A stretch of 64,000 bases of DNA from Propionivibrio sp. (GTDB lineage: Bacteria; Pseudomonadota; Gammaproteobacteria; Burkholderiales; Rhodocyclaceae), in NCBI RefSeq assembly GCF_029255185.1, contig NZ_JAPUVO010000129.1:1-64000 (forward strand). Reading direction: 5' to 3'. The notes under the pieces are model-generated. The model was not told where the DNA came from. It made no database searches and saw only the letters and a list, made by a program, of their open reading frames with translations. Below are positions 44,623-54,167 of this stretch, one piece after another (within the stretch, counting starts at the first letter, position 1; each line of letters starts with the position of its first letter). The position numbers and the translations under genes are program-made.

Positions 44623-45405
44623 ATGATCAGCCTGAGCTCTGTCGAAATCAACGCCTGGGTCGTCGCCTTTTTCTTTCCGCTGGCACGGATCCTCGCGCTC
44701 CTGGTCGCCGCTCCGCCATTCAATAATGCCGGACTAACGCCGCTGGTGCGCCTTCTGCTCGGGCTGGCCATCGCCATGGCCATCACCCCCGCCTTGCCAA
44801 GCATTCCTTCGATGGATCCCGCTTCCGGACTTGGCCTGCTAATCCTAGCCGAGCAAATGATCATTGGCTTGGCCATGGGCTTTGCCATGCGCCTGGTATT
44901 CAGCGCCATCGATCTGGCCGGCACCATGATTAGCAACCAGATGGGGCTGGGTTTCGCGACCGCCTATGACCCGCAGAGCGCGTCCCAGACCCCGGTCATT
45001 TCAGAGTTCTTGGGCATGCTCGCCTTGCTGATTTTCATGGCCATCAACGGCCATCTGATGGTCATTGCCACGCTGGTACGTAGCTTTACGATCCTGCCCA
45101 TAGGCCTTGGGGCAGCCGCCAGCGGAAGCTGGTCGAACATTGCCAATGCCGGGGGGCTCATTTTTTCTTCCGGAGTTTTATTGGCGCTGCCAGTGGTCGT
45201 CGCGCTGCTGATCACTAATATTGCCCTGGGCGTCCTCGGGCGTGTGGCACCACAGCTCAATCTCATGGTCATCGGTTTTCCGGTAACCATTGTGTTGGGC
45301 TTTGCCGCCCTGCTGTTCAGCCTATCGTATCTGAATGCGCCGCTGCAACAACTGTTCGAGTTCGGACTGCAATCGATGCTCGGCTATTTCGTAGCCAGTA
45401 ACTAA
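44623..45405 (+). CDS. fliR: Flagellar export gate protein FliR
   Basis: Membrane protein of 260 residues, the third gate component. ATG 44623 begins MISLSSVEINAWVVAFFFPL; the open frame reaches 44587 but that part is fliQ sequence. Several helices and segments such as GLAMGFAMRLVFSAIDLAGT and NQMGLGFATAYDP are typical. It is the last gene of the fliK-fliR unit and converges on a lipoprotein gene, their stop codons overlapping. The usual next gene, flhB, is not here. Confidence 0.96.
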   Translation: MISLSSVEINAWVVAFFFPLARILALLVAAPPFNNAGLTPLVRLLLGLAIAMAITPALPSIPSMDPASGLGLLILAEQMIIGLAMGFAMRLVFSAIDLAGTMISNQMGLGFATAYDPQSASQTPVISEFLGMLALLIFMAINGHLMVIATLVRSFTILPIGLGAAASGSWSNIANAGGLIFSSGVLLALPVVVALLITNIALGVLGRVAPQLNLMVIGFPVTIVLGFAALLFSLSYLNAPLQQLFEFGLQSMLGYFVASN

Positions 45406-45884
45406 CGCATCGGGGAAAGCTGAGTTTTGACCAGTTGTATGGTTCCCTCGGAAACACGGTGCGTCAGTGGGGTACTTGATTCGATGCCTTCCGAGTAATC
45501 AAGAATGCGATAGCCAGCGTAGCCCTTTTCGCGCTGAAGCTGCAAGGCACGTCGCTTGACGATCTGGATCGCCTCGCCGTCACCGCCGGTACGGAAACTC
45601 TTGGCCCGCAGCGACAGCAAATAGGTATCTTTGTTGAGCAGCCTTTCCTCGATACTCCAGTTTGGCGCTAGAGGATCATAGACCACGTAGATCAGTGCGC
45701 CCGCTGCCGCAGCGGCAAGCACGGTATCCAGAGTCACGGCAGTGGTCGGCGTGAGTTGGAATACGGCATCGGGAACGATCGATCCGGTTTTTGGAATAAC
45801 TGTTTGTGTCGATTCACAGGCAGCGATCAATAACCCAACCAAGAGTGCTGAAAAAATTCGCGCACTATACACGTCGCCCCTCAC
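45402..45884 (-). CDS. Lipoprotein of unknown function coupled to flgL
   Basis: A 160-residue protein not assigned to a known family. A signal sequence with lipobox LLIAAC predicts a lipid-anchored protein, so it sits in the outer or inner membrane facing the periplasm. Visible parts are a short Ala-rich segment (LAAAAAGALIYVVY), then a mixed domain with SFRTGGDGEAIQIVKRRALQLQ and YRILDYSEGIESSTPLTHR. The start GTG 45884 overlaps the flgL stop in GTGA; a second GTG at 45872 with GAGGGG before it is also plausible. Linkage to flgK-flgL suggests a role near the hook or envelope, but no function can be stated. Confidence 0.7.
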   Translation of the reverse strand: MRGDVYSARIFSALLVGLLIAACESTQTVIPKTGSIVPDAVFQLTPTTAVTLDTVLAAAAAGALIYVVYDPLAPNWSIEERLLNKDTYLLSLRAKSFRTGGDGEAIQIVKRRALQLQREKGYAGYRILDYSEGIESSTPLTHRVSEGTIQLVKTQLSPMR

Positions 45885-47491
45885 AGGTAATTGAACAGGC
45901 TCAAACTGCTGATCTTGGCAAAGGATTGTTGTGCCGCTTCCAGATTCATTTTCTGGCTCATGAAATCTGAGATGGCCTTGGCGTAATCAAGGTCCTGCAG
46001 GCTCGACAAGGTGGCCTGGTATTGAACATCCAGGTCCGACGCTGAGTTGCCCAGTGAATCGATCTCCTGCATCCTGGTCCCGACAATCGCTTGCACCCTG
46101 GCAACGTTATCGAAGGCCTGATTGATATTTGTCAACTCGGCACCCAGGTCATTTGCAAACTGTGTCGAGGTGTACCCTGCCCCGACGGGGTTGCGCAAAA
46201 TGCCAACCAGATTCTGCATGGTCTGAAACAGGCTCTGGTTGGTGCTGGGCGTCACCGTAAAGGTATCGCCGACAGCCGGCTGTCCGCTGACCATAAGCTG
46301 CGAACCAAAATCCACCCCGTTGTTCGTGACCAGTTGGATTTCCTGCCCTGAGGTATAGGGTTTCAATGCCGTCAGCCCGCCGACCGGATCGTAAATACCA
46401 TAGCTCAACACGCCTGTCGGAACTGAGGAAAAGTCCAGGGAAAAGCGAATCTCAACCGGCAAGCCGGCATTGGTGTCATTCACCGCTGCGGCCCATTTCT
46501 GATAATCGAGCACCGATCCAGCATCAACGGTGGCAGTCCCGTGGTTGGAACTCGGGCTAATCGTAATCGTATCCCCAGCAACCGGAACTCCTGTAACAAC
46601 GACCTGCGCAGAAAAATCTACCGCTGGCGTTGAACCCGTGATCAGTGGAATCGCGGCGCCGGACGTATAGAGAAGCGGCCCGGTCGTTAACGTGGAGACG
46701 GGGTCGTAAATACCGTAGTGTGTTGGGTCGGCAAAGATAATCTGAAGTGGCTGGCCGGCCAACGGGTTAGCCAATGCCGCCGCCCATTGCTGCCGATCAA
46801 CGACCGTACCTGAGTCAGTGGCGACGGTAGACAGTGGATCTTTGACGGTGATGGCGGCACCTACATTTCCACCGTTCGCAGGAACAAAGGTTCCGTTTCC
46901 CTTTTTGGCAGTCATGAAAAGATCGCTGCCGGCGACGCTGATCGCCATCTGGCGTGAGGACGAGACCTGTAGCAAGCGCTCACCCTCATCACCAAAATAC
47001 CCGATCGAAGCGCTCGCTGCTGGCGGGCTTACGCCGAGCGTCGTATCAACGGCGAAGGGAAGCACGTTTCCCCGGTATCCTGAAAACAGATATTCACCGA
47101 CACCGTTATCGCTATTGGCGATTCCCAGCATCTCGGATAGGCGCGAGTCAAGCTCGGTGGCAATCGCCGCACGGTCACTTTGGGCCAAGGTTGTATTCCC
47201 CGCCTGAACCACGCGCTCACGTACATTTTGCAGCAGGTCAACCAGAGAGGTCAGTTGGCTATCAACCATCCCGAGTTGACTCGTTGCCTGCCCCTGATTT
47301 TGAATGTATTGCGCATTCACGCCCTGAGTTTGCGTTACCACCAGGGCTTGTGCTGCGGCAACAGGATCATCCTGCGGCGTCAGCACCCGACGCCCGGTCG
47401 ACATCTGGTTCTGCTGCTTATATAGACTGCTCTGGCCGTTCTGGATGCCCAAGGCACCGGCATCAAAGATTTGACTGGTACTGATTCGCAT
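45881..47491 (-). CDS. flgL: Hook-filament junction protein FlgL (HAP3) with duplicated insert
   Basis: Joins hook to filament. The 536 residues are long for FlgL (usually 300-420). Conserved N-terminal (MRISTSQIFDAGALGIQNGQ, STGRRVLTPQDDPVAAAQ) and C-terminal (QSFAKISSLSLFNYL) D0/D1 parts frame a middle with two similar domains, about residues 219-316 and 317-418. Both contain a (Q/K)WAAA start, YGIYDPV, a YTSG turn and a D(F)(S/G)(A/S)Q-x-(V/M)V(T/S)G core. AGAGG lies before the ATG. It is 10 bases downstream of flgK. Confidence 0.95.
   Translation of the reverse strand: MRISTSQIFDAGALGIQNGQSSLYKQQNQMSTGRRVLTPQDDPVAAAQALVVTQTQGVNAQYIQNQGQATSQLGMVDSQLTSLVDLLQNVRERVVQAGNTTLAQSDRAAIATELDSRLSEMLGIANSDNGVGEYLFSGYRGNVLPFAVDTTLGVSPPAASASIGYFGDEGERLLQVSSSRQMAISVAGSDLFMTAKKGNGTFVPANGGNVGAAITVKDPLSTVATDSGTVVDRQQWAAALANPLAGQPLQIIFADPTHYGIYDPVSTLTTGPLLYTSGAAIPLITGSTPAVDFSAQVVVTGVPVAGDTITISPSSNHGTATVDAGSVLDYQKWAAAVNDTNAGLPVEIRFSLDFSSVPTGVLSYGIYDPVGGLTALKPYTSGQEIQLVTNNGVDFGSQLMVSGQPAVGDTFTVTPSTNQSLFQTMQNLVGILRNPVGAGYTSTQFANDLGAELTNINQAFDNVARVQAIVGTRMQEIDSLGNSASDLDVQYQATLSSLQDLDYAKAISDFMSQKMNLEAAQQSFAKISSLSLFNYL
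46238..46837 (-). repeat. Tandem domain repeat inside FlgL
   Basis: The two units run about 46544-46837 and 46238-46543. They share WAAA, GIYDPV, YTSG, DF(S/G)-x-Q and (V/A)GDT-(I/F)-T-(I/V)-(S/T)PS-(S/T)N in the same order and spacing. The differences between units show that the duplication is not recent. Confidence 0.8.
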
Positions 47492-47501
47492 GGAAAACCT
47501 C

Positions 47502-49739
47502 TTAATTCATTATTCCCAACAAGGTGTCGAACAAGTTGGTGCCAATCTGCAATGACTTGGCCGCAGCCTGATAAGCCTGCTGATAGCGGATCAAATTGGC
47601 TGCTTCTTCATCAAGATTGACGCCTGACAGCCCCTCGCGTGCCGCTTGCGACTGCTTCACCAGAGCCTGCTGGGCCTCTCCGGTCACCGAAACCAGCCTC
47701 GCCTTGTTGCCTACATCGCTGACCAGTTGGGCATAGGCGCTTTGGTAGCTTGCCGTTTTTCCCGACATCGTGCTCTGCGTTTGAAGCTGGCCAAGCGCCA
47801 GCGCATTACGCCCATCGGACACCCCGGCAGTATTCTTGCCCACGGTGAATGTGTCGTTGTTATTAAGGTTGCCGCTGATCTGGAAGCTGACACCAGCAAA
47901 TGAAATTTGCGCACCTGAGGTATAGTCTATGGCCAGTGAGCCTGACGGATAAACTGTCGTCACGCCGCCTGTCGTCACAGAAATATTCGCCCCGGCCGGC
48001 AGCACATTGGTGAAACGTAGCGTATCGGTGGCGCTGTCGTATTTGATCGTCACCCCGCTGGCATCTATTGATGCGGTACTGAAACCAAAAGCCGCCTGCC
48101 CGGCCGAAATCTTTCCCGAACCGGTGTTCGCGCTGGCCGTAGCGGTACGGAAAGGCGCGGCGGCGGCAAGCAGCCGCGCATCCCCGGCCACCGTCGGATT
48201 GACCGCCATGTTTTTGGCCGCGTCGGCGACGGGCTTGATCAAGAAAGAGTCGCCACCCGCTATCGCTCCCGAGGCCAGCGAGATAGAAAACCCCTCGCTA
48301 TTTGCAACAGTCGTCGACAAGGCTGGCAGCGAAGTATCGTTCCACGACTTGCCATCAGACAAACGCTGCACGGTGTATTCCAGAGTGGTGCCGTCGTAAG
48401 ACAGGCGATAGTCAGAATTCGTTAGCTTTGTGTAAAAGTTGGTGCCCGTTGCCGCTGCGCTAAAAACTTGTGTCGATGCTCCGAGCGCCACACTCGCACC
48501 GGACAGGTCAAGCCCCTCGCTGCTCAGAACAGCCGCTGAAAGGCCCGCCAAGGTCGCATTGTTCCAGGTTTTACCATCTGATTGTCTGGTCAATTCGAAA
48601 GGTTTAAGCGGATCCACGGGAACCAGCGGTTGCGCCAGGGTGTAGGCGCCGTCTATTGGTGGCGGCGTAACCAAAGCCAACGTTAGCACGGCCGTACCAC
48701 CATTCCGGCCATTGGCCGTTGCCGTAGGCTGTGAGAGCGTGAAGACGTCGGCAGCAAAACCGGCATCACCCGCGGCCTGACCCAGCAAATCCTGGCCCAG
48801 GGCATTCTGCGCGTTGAAGGTCAAGGCCAGTGAAGCCGCATTCCGGCCCAGATCGTTGGTTGTCCGATCCAGCGACTCGCTGCGAAACTTAAGCAGGCCC
48901 CCGATACTGCCGCCAGTAATCAGCGCTTCAGGCAATTCCTGATTGCCGTTCCCGCTGCTCAGTCCCACCGTAAATTTACTCGGGTCGGCAACTGAAGGCT
49001 CGACCGTCATGGTGATCACTTGCGTGCCGACAACCAACTGCTGGCCGGTGCCAAAGAAGACGTTGAAGCTTCCATCGCGGTTGGTCGTCGTCGTGACACT
49101 GACCAGCTTATTTAATTCGCTCACCAATTGGTCGCGCTGATCGAGCAGGTCGTTTGCCGGCTGGTTGATCGCCGACTGGGCAACGATGATGCTCCCATTC
49201 AGATCGGCAATCTGCTGAGCATACGAATTAACCGCCCCAACCTGCGCCCCAAGTTGGGTATTGATATCGTCATGCATTTGACTGAGGCGGTCATTGAGCC
49301 CCTTAAAACGGGCAACTAAAGCCTGCGCCGAAGAAATCATGGCCTGCCGTGCGGGCAACTGGGCGGGATTCGCCGCGACCTGCTGCACGCCCTGAAAGAA
49401 CCCCTGCAAGGCCGGTGACAGGCCGGCATTCGGGTCGGCAAGCATGTTGTCGATTTGCGCAATCTGCGTGTAATAGGTATCAAGTTCGCTACTGGTGGTC
49501 TGCGCACGGTTGACCTGATTGTTCAGGAAACCGCTGTACATGCGTTCGACCGTAGACACATGTGCGCCCTGGCCGATGAATCCAGCCCCGGTGCTCATGG
49601 CGATATTGGTCGCCTGAACGATGCGCTGCCGGTTAAAACCTGGTGTGTTCTGATTGCTGATATTGTGCTCTGCCGTCTGCAAGGCGACCTGTGCCGATTG
49701 CATACCGGAAATTGCCGAACTTAGTAGTCCTGTACTCAT
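47502..49739 (-). CDS. flgK: Hook-filament junction protein FlgK (HAP1)
   Basis: First junction protein between hook and filament. The 745 residues are longer than the usual 450-650. The N-terminal part (ALQTAEHNISNQNTPGFNRQ) and C-terminal part (NLDEEAANLIRYQQAYQAAA) are conserved. The middle holds two short related segments, one near residue 379 (QSDGKTWNNATLAGLSAAVL) and one near 453 (LSDGKSWNDTSLPALSTTVA), each followed by a (S)SEG-(L/F)-x-(L/I)-S turn. AGGAG precedes the ATG. A sigma-28 promoter lies just upstream. Confidence 0.96.
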   Translation of the reverse strand: MSTGLLSSAISGMQSAQVALQTAEHNISNQNTPGFNRQRIVQATNIAMSTGAGFIGQGAHVSTVERMYSGFLNNQVNRAQTTSSELDTYYTQIAQIDNMLADPNAGLSPALQGFFQGVQQVAANPAQLPARQAMISSAQALVARFKGLNDRLSQMHDDINTQLGAQVGAVNSYAQQIADLNGSIIVAQSAINQPANDLLDQRDQLVSELNKLVSVTTTTNRDGSFNVFFGTGQQLVVGTQVITMTVEPSVADPSKFTVGLSSGNGNQELPEALITGGSIGGLLKFRSESLDRTTNDLGRNAASLALTFNAQNALGQDLLGQAAGDAGFAADVFTLSQPTATANGRNGGTAVLTLALVTPPPIDGAYTLAQPLVPVDPLKPFELTRQSDGKTWNNATLAGLSAAVLSSEGLDLSGASVALGASTQVFSAAATGTNFYTKLTNSDYRLSYDGTTLEYTVQRLSDGKSWNDTSLPALSTTVANSEGFSISLASGAIAGGDSFLIKPVADAAKNMAVNPTVAGDARLLAAAAPFRTATASANTGSGKISAGQAAFGFSTASIDASGVTIKYDSATDTLRFTNVLPAGANISVTTGGVTTVYPSGSLAIDYTSGAQISFAGVSFQISGNLNNNDTFTVGKNTAGVSDGRNALALGQLQTQSTMSGKTASYQSAYAQLVSDVGNKARLVSVTGEAQQALVKQSQAAREGLSGVNLDEEAANLIRYQQAYQAAAKSLQIGTNLFDTLLGIMN
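48270..48605 (-). repeat. Internal segment repeat in FlgK
   Basis: Two copies about 74 residues apart share SDGK-(T/S)-WN-(N/D)-x-(T/S)L-x-x-LS-x-x-V-x-(S/N)SEG. They probably mark a duplicated surface domain. Confidence 0.65.
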
Positions 49740-49763
49740 GATGCTAACTCCTGTTCTCTGACG

Positions 49764-49790
49764 TTATCGGCAATTCTGCAAGAATATTAA
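49764..49790 (-). promoter_or_regulatory. Sigma-28 promoter of flgK-flgL
   Basis: On the minus strand: TTAATATT, 11 bases, GCCGATAA. The -10 is a perfect consensus match and the spacer is correct; the -35 is weak (5 of 8). The start would fall about 15-20 bases before the flgK ATG. It lies in the 61-base gap after flgJ, so late junction genes can be expressed apart from the hook-basal body operon. Confidence 0.75.
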
Positions 49791-49800
49791 GGTCAGCACG

Positions 49801-50742
49801 CTAACCTGCCATTGCCTGACGCAAAGTGCTGCCGCTGATGATCCGGCCAAGCTTGTCAGCATACATGGGGTCAGTGGCATACCCCGACTGCTGAAGTGAT
49901 TGGGCAAACTGTGTGCCGTCCTGCTGGCCAAGCACAGATGAAAAACGTGGATTGTTCTTAATGAGATTCGCGTAATCACGGAAGGACTCGGCATATGAGC
50001 CATATACCCGGAATTTTTCGCTTGAAGTCTGCGCCACACCATTCACGTATTCGGTGGTCGGCACCTCGACCGACGCCCCCTGCCAGTTGCGTCCGGCCTT
50101 GACGCCAAACAGGTTGTAGGTTGGCGAACCGTCGGCAGAACGAATCTCGCTCTTGCCCCAGCCGCTCTCCAGTGCCGAGTGCGCGACCAGAAATTGCGCC
50201 GGCACACCGATGGCGCTTGACGCCTCGACGGCGTACGGCCAGATGCGATTGACAAACTCGCTGGCGCTGCTGGAAGCCCCCACAGACGCTGTAAGGTCCT
50301 TGCCTGTCGTGACGGCACTGCGTACTCGTTCGGCGCCGCCACCCAAGGCAACGGCAGAATTTGCCGTTTGTCGCGCAACCAAGGTCTGTTGCAGCGTTTC
50401 AAGCGCGGCCGCCGAATCAAGCGGCGCACCCGAAACCTGGTTGCGCCCCAGTTGCTGCTCGATCAGCTTGGCAAAACCCAGCTTGCCCTGTGTCGAAAGG
50501 TTCTGCGCCAGTTGTTGATCCATGATGGAAGTGAAGAAACGGGTCTGATCACTGTCCATCAGTCCGTCCTGGGGAGTCGCGTCGCGCATGCTCTTGAGCA
50601 TCATTTGCAGCAACATGCCTTCAAACTGCTGCGCCGCCTGTTTCAAACCACCCTGGGGATCCTGCTTGAGCTTGACGCGCAGATCTGCCGTCGCCTTCAG
50701 ATCAAGGACAAAATGGTTGGCGTTGAGGTCTTCAGCTTTCAT
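49801..50742 (-). CDS. flgJ: FlgJ: rod scaffold and peptidoglycan hydrolase
   Basis: Builds the rod cap and cuts the cell wall so the rod can pass. The 313-residue protein from ATG 50742 has the N-terminal rod domain (QFEGMLLQMMLKSMRDATPQ, MDQQLAQNLS) and a C-terminal glucosaminidase domain with FLVAHSALESGWGKSEIR, including the catalytic Glu, and FRVYGSYAESFRDYANLI. The open frame allows TTG 50754, but ATG 50742 is preferred. Last gene of the flgB-flgJ operon. Confidence 0.96.
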   Translation of the reverse strand: MKAEDLNANHFVLDLKATADLRVKLKQDPQGGLKQAAQQFEGMLLQMMLKSMRDATPQDGLMDSDQTRFFTSIMDQQLAQNLSTQGKLGFAKLIEQQLGRNQVSGAPLDSAAALETLQQTLVARQTANSAVALGGGAERVRSAVTTGKDLTASVGASSSASEFVNRIWPYAVEASSAIGVPAQFLVAHSALESGWGKSEIRSADGSPTYNLFGVKAGRNWQGASVEVPTTEYVNGVAQTSSEKFRVYGSYAESFRDYANLIKNNPRFSSVLGQQDGTQFAQSLQQSGYATDPMYADKLGRIISGSTLRQAMAG

Positions 50743-50784
50743 AGCTGAATCCAAGCAATTATCGCGCCAGAAATTGTTGCAGAT

Positions 50785-51912
50785 TCAAATCACTTCCAAA
50801 TCAGCGCGCAGTGCTCCCGCCGCCTTCATTGCCTGCAGGATCGATATCAAGTCCTGCGGATTCGCACCAAGTGCATTGATCGCCTTGACCACGTCGGAAA
50901 GGTTGGCGCCAGCCTTCAAGGGCATCAGCGCCCCGCTACCTTGCTTTATTTCAATCTCGGACTGCGTGCTTGTCACCGTCTGACCACCGGCAAATGCATT
51001 GGGCTGACTGACTTGCTCCTCGCCTTTGACCACTATCGACAGCGCGCCATGGGCGATGGCGCAGGATTCGATGGTAACCATCTGATTCATCACTACCGAA
51101 CCATTGCGTGGGTTCACAATGACCTTGGCCATCGATTTCATCGGTTGTACTTCAAGATTCTCGATTCGCCCCATGAACGCCACACGGGCATGGGCTTCCT
51201 CAGGGGCATTAACGCGAATCAGTCGCCCATCGACCGCCTGCGCCGTGCCTGATCCCATCTCGCGGTTGATCACGTCCACCACACGCTGCGTGGTACCAAA
51301 GTCACTCGTGCCCATCTCGTAATGAACGAAGGGGCCCTGTCCCAGCGCTGTCGGCACCTCACGCTCGACCGTCGCCCCCGCAATAATGCGGCCAGCCAGC
51401 AGGTGGTTGATCACGACTTTGCTCCCGGCCGCCGTTGCCCCGACGCCGCCAACCATCAGATTACCCTGCGCCTGAGCATAAATCTGCCCGTCAGCCCCCT
51501 TGAGCGGTGTCATCACCAGGGTACCGCCGCGCAAACTCTTGGCGTTCCCCATTGACGAGACGGTAATATCGATCTGCTGGCCGATTCGCGCAAACGGCGG
51601 CAGGTTGGTGGTGATCATCACCGCAGCAACGTTCTTCAGTTGCAGTGATTGGCTTGTCGGCAGGGTCGTTCCCAGTTGCGCCAGCATGTTGATAATGCTT
51701 TGTGTCGTAAAAGGCGTCTGCGTGGTTTGGTCACCCGTACCATCCAGTCCAACCACCAGCCCGTAACCCACCAGTTGGTTGTTGCGAACGCCTTGTACCG
51801 AGGCCAGATCCTTGATCCGATCCGCCCAGGCGGAGCCGCTAATGAGCGGCAAGAGGCAACAGGCAAGAATTGCCGCAAGACGCCAGAATTTGCCGCTTCG
51901 TATGCTGATCAC
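50785..51912 (-). CDS. flgI: Flagellar P-ring protein FlgI
   Basis: Periplasmic P ring around the rod in the peptidoglycan layer. The 375 residues begin at GTG 51912 with GAGGAG upstream. A signal peptide (ILACCLLPLISGSAWA) leads into the typical DRIKDLASVQGVRNNQLVGY and GLVVGLDGTGDQTTQTPFT. Matches the family over its whole length. Confidence 0.97.
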   Translation of the reverse strand: MISIRSGKFWRLAAILACCLLPLISGSAWADRIKDLASVQGVRNNQLVGYGLVVGLDGTGDQTTQTPFTTQSIINMLAQLGTTLPTSQSLQLKNVAAVMITTNLPPFARIGQQIDITVSSMGNAKSLRGGTLVMTPLKGADGQIYAQAQGNLMVGGVGATAAGSKVVINHLLAGRIIAGATVEREVPTALGQGPFVHYEMGTSDFGTTQRVVDVINREMGSGTAQAVDGRLIRVNAPEEAHARVAFMGRIENLEVQPMKSMAKVIVNPRNGSVVMNQMVTIESCAIAHGALSIVVKGEEQVSQPNAFAGGQTVTSTQSEIEIKQGSGALMPLKAGANLSDVVKAINALGANPQDLISILQAMKAAGALRADLEVI

Positions 51913-51922
51913 GACAGACTCC

Positions 51923-52585
51923 TCAGAAAGGCAGGACGCTTAGGAAGAATCGCGCCAGCCAACCCATGACCTGCGCCTCGCTGATGACACCGCTCTCCTT
52001 GTACTCAATGCGCGCGTCAGCAACATTCCCCGAACTAATCGTATTCGCCGAGTTGATGAAATACGGGTTAACGATCCCGGACAGTCGAATAAACTCAGTG
52101 CCAGCACCGATAGACACTTGTTTTTCACCTGAAACCAGAAGGTTGCCGTTGGGCAGGACTTCAATCACGGTAACCGTGATGGTCCCAGTAAAGACGTTGT
52201 TGGCAGCCGCTTCGCCTTTGCCATCAAGGCTGTTCGAGCCGGTTGCCGACAAACCCATGCCCTGGAAGGGTTTACCCGGCAAGCCGGTGATGGTCGGCAC
52301 CGCCGCGCTGATGCTGGTGTCACGACTGGCCTTGGTATTTGACTTGGTCGACGCTGAGGTGGTTTCGGCGATGGCAATGTGCATCGTATCGCCAACGTAG
52401 CGCGCACGCCGATCTTCGAACAAGGTTCGCGATACGCCGGCCTGAAAGATACTGCCGGTGGCCGCCAGGCTTTCCGTTCGCGGCGCCGGACGGGCGGTCA
52501 TTGGTTGATGCACATTGGTCGGCGGCACCGTGGTGCAAGCGCCGAGCAGCCCGCCGGCAAGAACCAGATATGGCCAGTTTCTCAT
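51923..52585 (-). CDS. flgH: Flagellar L-ring lipoprotein FlgH
   Basis: Outer-membrane L ring. The 220 residues have a lipoprotein signal (YLVLAGGLLGACTT, lipidated Cys near residue 17), GSIFQAGVSRTLFEDRRARYVGDT and the conserved VLPNGNLLVSGEKQVSI and IRLSGIVNP. AAGGAG precedes the ATG. It lies 10 bases upstream of flgI. Confidence 0.97.
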   Translation of the reverse strand: MRNWPYLVLAGGLLGACTTVPPTNVHQPMTARPAPRTESLAATGSIFQAGVSRTLFEDRRARYVGDTMHIAIAETTSASTKSNTKASRDTSISAAVPTITGLPGKPFQGMGLSATGSNSLDGKGEAAANNVFTGTITVTVIEVLPNGNLLVSGEKQVSIGAGTEFIRLSGIVNPYFINSANTISSGNVADARIEYKESGVISEAQVMGWLARFFLSVLPF

Positions 52586-52595
52586 CGTTACTCCT

Positions 52596-53378
52596 TTACA
52601 ACTGCGTCAGGCGCGCGAGCATCTGGTCGGAGGTCGATACCGCCTTGGAATTGAGCTCGTAAGCGCGCTGGGTCTGGATCATGCTCACCAGTTCCTCGGC
52701 AACGTTGACGTTCGACGTCTCCACATAATTTTGCACGATGATTCCCGAACCATTGGTTCCCGGCGTAGTCGGTGTCGGCGTTCCACTCGACGCCGTTTCC
52801 AGAAAGAGATTCTCGCCAATCCTCTGCAAGCCCCCCTCATTGATGAAGGTGGCCAATTGCAAGCTACCGACCTGAGTGATGGCCGTCGATCCCGACTGGG
52901 TGACAGACACAACGCCGTCGGTGCCGATGGTGATGGTCAAGGCATTGGCCGGAATGGTAATGCTCGGCTGCACCGCATAACCGCTGGAAGTCACCACCTG
53001 CCCCTGATTGTCCTTCTGGAAAGAGCCATCTCGCGTATAAGCTGTTGTGCCATCGGGCAGCAGGACTTGAATGAAGCCGGCACCATTGACCGCCAAATCC
53101 AGAGAATTGCCGGTTTGCTGTAACGCGCCCTGGGTGAAAATACTTGCCGTCGATATGGGTCGCACACCGGTACCGAGTTGCAGCCCGGAGGGAATCTGCG
53201 TTGACTGCGAAGACTGTGCTCCCGGCTGGCGCAGGGTTTGATAGAGCAAATCCTCGAACACCGGTCGTGCACGCTTGAAGCCGTTGGTACTGACATTGGC
53301 CAGATTGTTGGCGATCACGTCCAGGCTTGTTTGCTGGGCATCCAGGCCGGTACGGGCAATCCAGAGGGAACGGATCAT
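52596..53378 (-). CDS. flgG: Flagellar distal rod protein FlgG
   Basis: Forms the distal rod. The 260 residues match Flg[41 protein letters not shown] at the N-terminus and [20 protein letters not shown] near the C-terminus, the D0 helices. Length and order in the operon are standard. Confidence 0.97.
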   Translation of the reverse strand: MIRSLWIARTGLDAQQTSLDVIANNLANVSTNGFKRARPVFEDLLYQTLRQPGAQSSQSTQIPSGLQLGTGVRPISTASIFTQGALQQTGNSLDLAVNGAGFIQVLLPDGTTAYTRDGSFQKDNQGQVVTSSGYAVQPSITIPANALTITIGTDGVVSVTQSGSTAITQVGSLQLATFINEGGLQRIGENLFLETASSGTPTPTTPGTNGSGIIVQNYVETSNVNVAEELVSMIQTQRAYELNSKAVSTSDQMLARLTQL

Positions 53379-53392
53379 GTGTTCTAGTCCTG

Positions 53393-54136
53393 TCAGGCGT
53401 TCATCGAAAGAATCTGGCTGGCCTTGCTGGCATTGGCGTCGGCCGTCTGTAGCATCTTGATCTGCATCTCGAACTGGCGGGCCAGACTAATCATGCTGAC
53501 CATGGCGTCGACCGGATTGACGTTACTGCCTTCCAGCGTTTCGGATGCGATTTTTACGGTTTCATCAAGCGCGGCGGGCTCTCCGCCCCTGGCGCGGAAA
53601 AGACCATCGTCACCGCGAGCCAATTCATTTTCCGGCGGGTTGACCAGCTTGATGCGGCCGACCACGCTAACGTTGTTCGGTGTACCGAAAAGAGGGACGG
53701 CTGAAATCGTTCCGTCCGCTGCGATCGTGATTCTGTTGTCCGGCGGAATGGCCAGCGGCCCACCGTCGCCCAGCACGTTAAGGCCACCGGCAGTCTGTAA
53801 TTGCCCGTTGACGTTGATCTGCAGGTTTCCGGCGCGGGTATAGGCCTCGCGCCCGTCAAGGGCTTCCACCGCAATCCAGCCGGCCCCTTGAATGGCCACA
53901 TCCAGCGGCCGCCCGGTCGTCAGCATTGGTCCCTGGTCGAACGCATTGGCCACCGAAGCATCAACAACGAAAGCCCGCGTCGGCGCACCTTCGCCCTGTA
54001 TTGGTACAGCACGGAAGCGGTGTTCCATGGCCCGGTAACCGGTCGTCGAGGCATTGGCCAGATTTTGCGCAACGCCGGCCTGTTGCAGGAAGGCGTGCTT
54101 GGCGCCGGTCATTGCCGTGTAGATCAGTCGATCCAT
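53393..54136 (-). CDS. flgF: Flagellar proximal rod protein FlgF
   Basis: A 247-residue rod protein. N-terminal [20 protein letters not shown] and [20 protein letters not shown], and the C-terminal [20 protein letters not shown], place it as FlgF. It is 14 bases before flgG. Confidence 0.96.
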   Translation of the reverse strand: MDRLIYTAMTGAKHAFLQQAGVAQNLANASTTGYRAMEHRFRAVPIQGEGAPTRAFVVDASVANAFDQGPMLTTGRPLDVAIQGAGWIAVEALDGREAYTRAGNLQINVNGQLQTAGGLNVLGDGGPLAIPPDNRITIAADGTISAVPLFGTPNNVSVVGRIKLVNPPENELARGDDGLFRARGGEPAALDETVKIASETLEGSNVNPVDAMVSMISLARQFEMQIKMLQTADANASKASQILSMNA

Positions 54137-54167
54137 AGCACGCTATCCTTTTCCGAGCGCCGCACGA

